This document shows, in pieces, positions 59,617 to 64,000 of a stretch of 64,000 nucleotides of DNA. The translations under genes were made by a program, and so were the position numbers. Every line of letters starts with the position of its first letter. Position 1 is the first letter of the stretch. Source of the DNA: Ancylomarina sp963977525 (lineage in GTDB: Bacteria; Bacteroidota; Bacteroidia; Bacteroidales; Marinifilaceae); assembly GCA_963977525.1 (NCBI GenBank), contig CAXBPC010000022.1:1-64000 (forward strand), read 5' to 3'. The notes under the pieces were generated by a model. That model did not search any database. It had not been told where the DNA came from and saw only the letters and a list, made by a program, of their open reading frames with translations.

Positions 59617-60219
59617 ATGAAGGTCAACACAGCCGAATTTATAATTTCGAACAGCGACGTAACAAAATGCCCAAAGGCAAATAAGCCTGAATACGCATTT
59701 ATTGGACGTTCGAATGTTGGGAAATCATCACTGATTAATATGCTAACTAATCACAAAAGTTTGGCGAAAATTTCAGGAAAACCAGGAAAAACCCAACTTA
59801 TCAACCATTTCTTAATTAATAAGGATTGGTATTTGGTCGATCTTCCAGGATATGGTTATGCAAAAGTTTCAAAAAACTTAAAAAGTGGTTTCAGTAAAAT
59901 CATATATAGTTATATCGAAAGTCGTGAAAACTTAATCAACCTTTTCGTTTTGGTAGATTCGCGTCATGAAGCGCAACAAATAGACCTTAACTTTATGGAA
60001 TGGTTAAATGGTAATGGCATTGCATTTTCAATCATCTTTACAAAAGCTGATAAGCTAACCAAGAGAAAATTAGCTGATAATGTTGAAGCATATAAACAAC
60101 TAATGTTGGTAAGATGGGAAGAAATGCCTCCATATGTCATCAGTTCAGCTTCAACCGGAATGGGACAAGACGAAATTCTGAATTTTATTGAGGAAACTAA
60201 TAAAACCGTCACCATCTAA
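59617..60219 (+). CDS. engB: Ribosome biogenesis GTP-binding protein YihA/YsxC
   Basis: EngB is a small GTPase that assists large-subunit ribosome assembly. The G motifs are plain: G1 GRSNVGKSS (30-38), G3 DLPGYGYAKV and G4 TKADKL. NHKSLAKISGKPGKTQLINHFLI contains the switch and effector region, and ISSASTGMGQDEI the G5 area. The ATG at 59617 (200 residues) is preferred because a -7 promoter box overlaps the upstream TTG. A hairpin terminator follows closely. Confidence 0.95.
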   Translation: MKVNTAEFIISNSDVTKCPKANKPEYAFIGRSNVGKSSLINMLTNHKSLAKISGKPGKTQLINHFLINKDWYLVDLPGYGYAKVSKNLKSGFSKIIYSYIESRENLINLFVLVDSRHEAQQIDLNFMEWLNGNGIAFSIIFTKADKLTKRKLADNVEAYKQLMLVRWEEMPPYVISSASTGMGQDEILNFIEETNKTVTI

Positions 60220-60232
60220 AACTTACATGAAC

Positions 60233-60264
60233 AAAGAAGATTTCACGCCGAAATCTTCTTTTTT
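60233..60264 (+). terminator. engB terminator
   Basis: AAAGAAGATTT (60233-60243) pairs with AAATCTTCTTT (60251-60261), with a 7-nt loop and a T run. Confidence 0.85.
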
Positions 60265-60357
60265 CATTATAAACAACGACCAATTAAGTCGTTCAATTAC
60301 AAGAGAACAAATACAATATTTGCTTTCATATTTCTATAAAAGACAAGTTTATATTCT

Positions 60358-60365
60358 TAAATTTG
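60358..60365 (+). promoter_or_regulatory. -7 box of prs
   Basis: TAAATTTG matches TAnnTTTG and would give a leader of about 90 nt before prs. A convincing -33 TTG is not present. Confidence 0.45.
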
Positions 60366-60461
60366 CACCATCATTATTATAGTGCAGATTAAAGAGTTTC
60401 ATACAATTCAATAATTAGTGTACTAATATCACTTACAACACCAGTAAAAAACAGCCAAATT

Positions 60462-61394
60462 ATGAATGCCCCAATTAAAATTTTCGCAGGTTCAAAGAGT
60501 GAAAAACTAGCTTCTCAAATTGCTAAAGCTGCCGGACTAGAAATCGGTAAATCAAGCATCGTTAACTTTAGCGATGGTGAGTTCGAGGTTGCTTACGAAG
60601 AAACTGTTCGTGGAGCTCACGTTTTTATCGTTCAGTCTACTGTTCCACCTGCTGACAACTTAATGGAACTTTTATTGATGATTGATGCTGCCAAAAGAGC
60701 ATCAGCTTATAAGGTTTGTGCAGTAATGCCATATTTCGGATTTGCTCGTCAGGACAGAAAAGATCGTCCTAGAGTTGCTATCGGGGCAAAACTAGTTGCC
60801 AACTTATTAATGGCTGCTGGTGTAGATCGTGTTATGACAATGGACTTACACGCTGATCAAATTCAAGGATTCTTCGATATTCCAGTTGATCACCTTTATG
60901 GTTCATCTGTATTATTGCCACATATCAAAGCATTAAATCTAGAAAACTTAGTTATTGCTTCTCCTGATATGGGTGGTAGTAAAAGAGCAAATGCATATTC
61001 TAAGTTTTTGAATGCTGGTCTTGCTATTTGTCACAAAAGTAGAGAAAAAGCGAATGTAGTTGGTGAGATGACTGCTATTGGTGATGTGGAAGGCAAAAAT
61101 GTTGTTATTGTTGACGATATGATTGACACAGCAGGTACAATTGCAAAAGCGGCCAACATGCTAAAAGATAAAGGAGCATTAAGCGTTAGAGCTATTGCTT
61201 CTCATGCAGTTCTTTCTGGTCCTGCTAACGAAAGAATCGAAGAATCAGCACTTGAAGAAGTTCTTTTCACAGATTCTATCCAAGTGACTGGTGTTTCTTC
61301 TAAGATTAAAACATTAACAATTGCTGATATTTTCGCAAAAACTATCCTTAATGTTTATAATAACGAGTCAATTAGCTCGAATTTTATTATTTAA
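60462..61394 (+). CDS. prs: Ribose-phosphate pyrophosphokinase
   Basis: Prs makes phosphoribosyl pyrophosphate from ribose 5-phosphate and ATP for nucleotide, NAD, His and Trp synthesis. Class I signatures are present: KIFAGSKSEKLASQIAKAAG, FSDGEFEVAYEETVRGAHVFIVQST, YFGFARQDRKDRPRVAIGAKL and MDLHADQIQGFFDIPVDHLYGS. VVIVDDMIDTAGTIAKAA follows as the PRPP-binding loop. At 310 residues it has the normal length. rplY follows 119 bp downstream with its own -7 box. Confidence 0.98.
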   Translation: MNAPIKIFAGSKSEKLASQIAKAAGLEIGKSSIVNFSDGEFEVAYEETVRGAHVFIVQSTVPPADNLMELLLMIDAAKRASAYKVCAVMPYFGFARQDRKDRPRVAIGAKLVANLLMAAGVDRVMTMDLHADQIQGFFDIPVDHLYGSSVLLPHIKALNLENLVIASPDMGGSKRANAYSKFLNAGLAICHKSREKANVVGEMTAIGDVEGKNVVIVDDMIDTAGTIAKAANMLKDKGALSVRAIASHAVLSGPANERIEESALEEVLFTDSIQVTGVSSKIKTLTIADIFAKTILNVYNNESISSNFII

Positions 61395-61398
61395 TTAA

Positions 61399-61406
61399 TA
61401 TATTTG
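61399..61406 (+). promoter_or_regulatory. -7 box of the L25 gene
   Basis: TATATTTG matches TAnnTTTG and lies 107 bp before the start codon. A long leader would follow. No recognised leader motif was seen in it. Confidence 0.45.
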
Positions 61407-61513
61407 CGTCGAATTTTGGTAAAACTATTTATAATCGTGTGATGGGATATGAATTGAGCCTGCTTACCAAGGGTAATGATTTTTATATTGAGTAGCATAA
61501 CAAAAAAAGTACA

Positions 61514-62098
61514 ATGAAAACTTTAGAATTAAAAGGTTCATTAAGAACAGATTTAGGAAAAAAAGCAACTAAAGCTTTACGTAAAGAAGAATTAGTTCCT
61601 TGTGAGCTTTACGGTGGTGGAGAAAATATTCACTTTGCAGTAAGCGAAAAAGCACTTAACAAATTACTTTTCACTCCAGAAACTTTCATCATTAAGTTTG
61701 ATGTTGATGGTAAAGTATTTACTGCAGTAATGAGAGACGTTCAGTTTCACGCTGTATCTGATAAGGCACTTCACGTTGACTTCTTCCAGGTAACTGAAGA
61801 TAAGGCATTCGAAGTTGAGGTTCCTGTTAAAGTTGAAGGTTTCGCAATTGGTGTACAATCAGGTGGTAAACTTGCTGTAAACCTAAGAAAACTTAAAGTG
61901 AAAGCTATGATGAAGGATATTCCTGAGTCTCTTTCAATTGACGTAACTGATCTAGGATTAAGTAAGAGTATCCAAGTTGGTGCTTTATCTTTTGACAAAC
62001 TTGAGTTATTAAACTCTAAGAGTGCTGTAGTTGTTCAGGTAAAACTAACAAGAGCTGCTCGTGCTGCTGCAATGGCTGGTGGTTCGGAAGAAGCATAG
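61514..62098 (+). CDS. rplY: 50S ribosomal protein L25/general stress protein Ctc
   Basis: The protein binds 5S rRNA in the large ribosomal subunit. It has the longer, two-domain Ctc form. The N-terminal L25 fold (about 1-90, LELKGSLRTDLGKKATKALRKEELVPCELYG) is followed by a TL5/Ctc-type beta domain (about 95-185, VEVPVKVEGFAIGVQSGGKLAVNLRKLKVKAM). The 194-residue length fits. A Gly/Ala-rich tail ends the protein. It lies downstream of prs, a frequent pairing in many bacteria, and is followed by a strong terminator. Confidence 0.95.
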   Translation: MKTLELKGSLRTDLGKKATKALRKEELVPCELYGGGENIHFAVSEKALNKLLFTPETFIIKFDVDGKVFTAVMRDVQFHAVSDKALHVDFFQVTEDKAFEVEVPVKVEGFAIGVQSGGKLAVNLRKLKVKAMMKDIPESLSIDVTDLGLSKSIQVGALSFDKLELLNSKSAVVVQVKLTRAARAAAMAGGSEEA

Positions 62099-62145
62099 TA
62101 AACATTGTGAGATTGTTAAAACAATCTACTTTAATAAAATACAAG

Positions 62146-62178
62146 CTCCCAAGCCATCGTGCTTGGGAGTTTTATTTT
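62146..62178 (+). terminator. rplY terminator
   Basis: CTCCCAAGC (62146-62154) and its complement (62161-62169) with a 6-nt loop are followed by TTTTATTTTT. A weaker hairpin, AGATTGTT/AACAATCT, precedes it at 62111-62128. Confidence 0.88.
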
Positions 62179-62295
62179 TAAAACCAATTTACAATTTCAT
62201 TTCTCATTCTAGATCAGAACTTGTAAATCAAGTATAAAAGATCAAAAACTATTGATTAAATTGGCCTTTATTCTTCTGCTCAAATTATAAGCATC

Positions 62296-62979
62296 ATGTT
62301 TAAGTTTATTACAGATTTATTTAAAAGAGAAAAAGCCAACAATTCAGAAAAAACCGCTGATATGAAATACTTAATTGTCGGACTTGGAAATATTGGACCT
62401 GAATATTTTCACACCCGTCATAATGTTGGTTTCAGAATTTTGGATGCTCTTGCCGAAGTGGCAAAAATCGAATTCAAAGATGGGCGCTACGGAGCCATTG
62501 CTGAATACAAATTCAAAGGACGACACTACATTCTTGTGAAACCTAGCACCTACATGAACCTTAGTGGAAAGGCAGTAAACTACTGGCTACAAAAGGAAAA
62601 TATTCCTCTTGAAAATATGATGGTTCTTGTAGATGATCTGGCCCTTCCATTTGGAACACTTCGTTTACGATCAAAAGGAAGCGATGCAGGACATAATGGC
62701 CTAAAACATATCAACGAAACCTTAGGTCATCAAAACTATACTCGCCTTCGTTTTGGAATTGGAGCTGAATTTAGCCGTGGCAAACAAATTGATTACGTAT
62801 TAGGCAAATGGTCTGAAGAGGAGATTGAAAAACTGCCCGAGTTATACAAAATCTGTATCAACATGATTAAAGGCATGAGTACGATCGGAGTACAACGTAC
62901 AATGACAGCTTACAATACTAAAAAGGAACCTAAAAAACCTAAAGACGAATCAGCAGAATCTACGGAATCAGCAGAATAA
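62296..62979 (+). CDS. pth: Peptidyl-tRNA hydrolase
   Basis: Pth releases tRNA from stalled peptidyl-tRNA. The core shows YLIVGLGNIGPEYFHTRHNVGFRILD with the catalytic His in TRHNVG. It continues with LVKPSTYMNLSGKAVNYWL, VLVDDLALPFGTLRLRSKGSDAGHNGLKHI and TRLRFGIG. Two additions flank it: an N-terminal basic segment of about 22 residues (FKFITDLFKREKANNSEK) and a charged tail (PKKPKDESAESTESAE). The start at 62296 includes the extension. An alternative ATG at 62362 gives the bare enzyme. It is followed 43 bp later by the S4-domain gene. Confidence 0.95.
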   Translation: MFKFITDLFKREKANNSEKTADMKYLIVGLGNIGPEYFHTRHNVGFRILDALAEVAKIEFKDGRYGAIAEYKFKGRHYILVKPSTYMNLSGKAVNYWLQKENIPLENMMVLVDDLALPFGTLRLRSKGSDAGHNGLKHINETLGHQNYTRLRFGIGAEFSRGKQIDYVLGKWSEEEIEKLPELYKICINMIKGMSTIGVQRTMTAYNTKKEPKKPKDESAESTESAE

Positions 62980-63022
62980 AATTTAGATAAATTTCTACTC
63001 CTTACAAAATAGATAACATACT

Positions 63023-63400
63023 ATGGATAAAGTTAGAATTGACAAGTGGCTGTGGGCTGTGCGTATCTTCAAAACAAGGAGTATGGCTTCTGAAGCCTGT
63101 AAGAAAGGAAAAGTTACAATTGGAGGTGTTACTATAAAACCATCTCGAGAGGTTAGATTAAATGAGACTATCGACCTTAGAGTTCCTCCAATAACTCGAT
63201 CATATAAAGTTCTTGATATCTCAGGAAAAAGAATGTCGGCCAAGTTAGCTGTCGATTTTGTAAAGGATGTTACCGCTCAAGATCAACTCAATTTACTCGA
63301 TGCAACCAAAACCTTTGGCTTTGAAAAAAGAGATAGAAGTATTGGTAGACCAACCAAGCACGATAGACGTATGATTGACAAGCTTAAAGATATCGATTAA
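63023..63400 (+). CDS. S4-domain RNA-binding protein (Hsp15-like)
   Basis: A 125-residue protein with one S4 RNA-binding domain at the N-terminus (VRIDKWLWAVRIFKTRSMASEACKKGKVTIGGVTIKPSREV) and a basic C-terminal tail (EKRDRSIGRPTKHDRRMIDKLKD). This layout matches the heat-shock protein 15 (HslR) family, which binds stalled 50S subunits carrying peptidyl-tRNA. Adjacency to peptidyl-tRNA hydrolase is consistent with such a rescue role. The link is inference from context. Confidence 0.9.
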   Translation: MDKVRIDKWLWAVRIFKTRSMASEACKKGKVTIGGVTIKPSREVRLNETIDLRVPPITRSYKVLDISGKRMSAKLAVDFVKDVTAQDQLNLLDATKTFGFEKRDRSIGRPTKHDRRMIDKLKDID

Positions 63401-63445
63401 GCAGATATTCTAAACGAATTAATAAACATATTTTAGACCAAAAAG

Positions 63446-63985
63446 ATGATTATAGCACAAGAAAAAAGAAAGACCAATTTAGCTGAATATATCCTTTACA
63501 TGTGGCAAATTGAGGACCTTATTAGAGCGTACAAATTCGATATTGGTTTAATAACAGAAGCCGTTCTTCAACACTTTCAACAGCCAGAAGAGAAAAATAT
63601 TGAGATTAAAGAGTGGTACGAAAATTTAATTGAAATGATGAAGGTTGAGAAGGTCGAAGAAAAAGGTCATCTACAAATCATCAAAAACAATATTGACGAG
63701 CTATTCGATTTTCACATGCACTTGCTTAACAACAAAAAAGACAGTGCTTATATCGCATTATTCCAAAAATCTGCTGGTCATATTGCTGAGTTTAGAACCA
63801 AATCTCAAGCAACAGAAGAGAACAATGACGTCGAACTTTGCTTGACTGCTCTTTACGGTATTTTAATGCTTCGCCTTCAGAAGAAAGAAGTATCAAAAGA
63901 TACACTTGCAGCAGTTAGCTCATTTAGCGAAATGATTGCATCTCTAACTGCAAAGTATAAAGCTTTCGAAGAAGATAAAGACTAA
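63446..63985 (+). CDS. DUF4924 family protein
   Basis: A 179-residue, mostly helical soluble protein. The N-terminus MIIAQEKRKTNLAEYILYMWQIEDLIRAYKFD is characteristic of DUF4924, a family restricted to Bacteroidota. The remainder (HLQIIKNNIDELFDFHMHLLNN, AHIAEFRTKSQ, ELCLTALYGILMLRLQKKEVS) is helical with no catalytic motif. The function is unknown. It is the last gene in the window, 45 bp after the S4-domain gene and probably in the same unit. Confidence 0.85.
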   Translation: MIIAQEKRKTNLAEYILYMWQIEDLIRAYKFDIGLITEAVLQHFQQPEEKNIEIKEWYENLIEMMKVEKVEEKGHLQIIKNNIDELFDFHMHLLNNKKDSAYIALFQKSAGHIAEFRTKSQATEENNDVELCLTALYGILMLRLQKKEVSKDTLAAVSSFSEMIASLTAKYKAFEEDKD

Positions 63986-64000
63986 TTAGACGAAGGGTTA

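Noticed and set aside
60188..60382. Frame overlapping the end of engB
   Set aside because: It overlaps engB, runs through the engB terminator and the prs promoter box, and has no family features.
1..64000. Mobile elements, prophage or defence systems
   Set aside because: I found no transposase, integrase, restriction, toxin-antitoxin or phage gene; the YwqK-type label on the MORN-like protein is not evidence of a toxin system.

Overview
The window reads as chromosomal DNA from an AT-rich member of the Bacteroidota. The evidence is a SusC/SusD pair, BamA with adjacent Skp/OmpH-like genes, proteins with CarboxypepD_reg-like domains plus TonB-dependent barrels, lipoproteins with acidic residues after the lipobox Cys, TAnnTTTG-type -7 boxes and no Shine-Dalgarno sequences. 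A group B-type [FeFe] hydrogenase, a 2-oxoacid:ferredoxin oxidoreductase, a possible futalosine hydrolase (menaquinone route) and two superoxide dismutases suggest a facultative or oxygen-tolerant anaerobe. A marine Marinilabiliales/Marinifilaceae-like organism is plausible, but that placement is inference. I recognise no rRNA, tRNA, CRISPR array, transposase or prophage.

Layout. 1-5 kb: the edge of an 80-bp repeat, an ECF sigma factor with a small membrane partner, a LysM glucosaminidase, cytidine deaminase, an RluA-type pseudouridine synthase and panB. 5-12 kb: dnaK behind a structured intergenic element, a MORN-like repeat protein, xseA-xseB-dacB and a 41-bp-period hairpin array. 12-18 kb: two outer-membrane barrels, then a thiamine salvage unit (TPP riboswitch, TonB receptor, PnuC/PnuT transporter, thiamine pyrophosphokinase). 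18-32 kb: thioredoxin-like protein, CCA-adding enzyme family protein, [FeFe] hydrogenase, glycosyltransferase, an OmpH-like protein, proline dehydrogenase, nitroreductase, tandem Fe-type and Mn-type superoxide dismutases, a MATE exporter, a futalosine hydrolase-like protein, folE and fabD. 32-38 kb: an unusual REC-REC-PPDK_N fusion beside korAB. 38-45 kb: a four-gene SusC/SusD cluster with two accessory lipoproteins. 45-54 kb: gamma carbonic anhydrase, then the envelope block murI-skp-skp-bamA-uppS-DUF6089 plus nadK. 53-64 kb: CBS protein, pdxJ, alpha/beta hydrolase, a lipoprotein, a 3'-5' exonuclease, udk, manA, engB, prs, rplY/ctc, pth, an S4 protein and a DUF4924 protein.

Most genes are core housekeeping. 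The parts most worth follow-up are the exact-period 41-bp hairpin array (about 11346-11590), the response-regulator/PPDK fusion protein (32148-35123), the structured element flanked by inverted AT-rich repeats upstream of dnaK (about 4758-4990), the tandem SOD pair and the SusCD cluster. Start codons were often moved downstream of the longest reading frame where the extension used TTG/GTG or overlapped a promoter, a terminator or a neighbouring gene.
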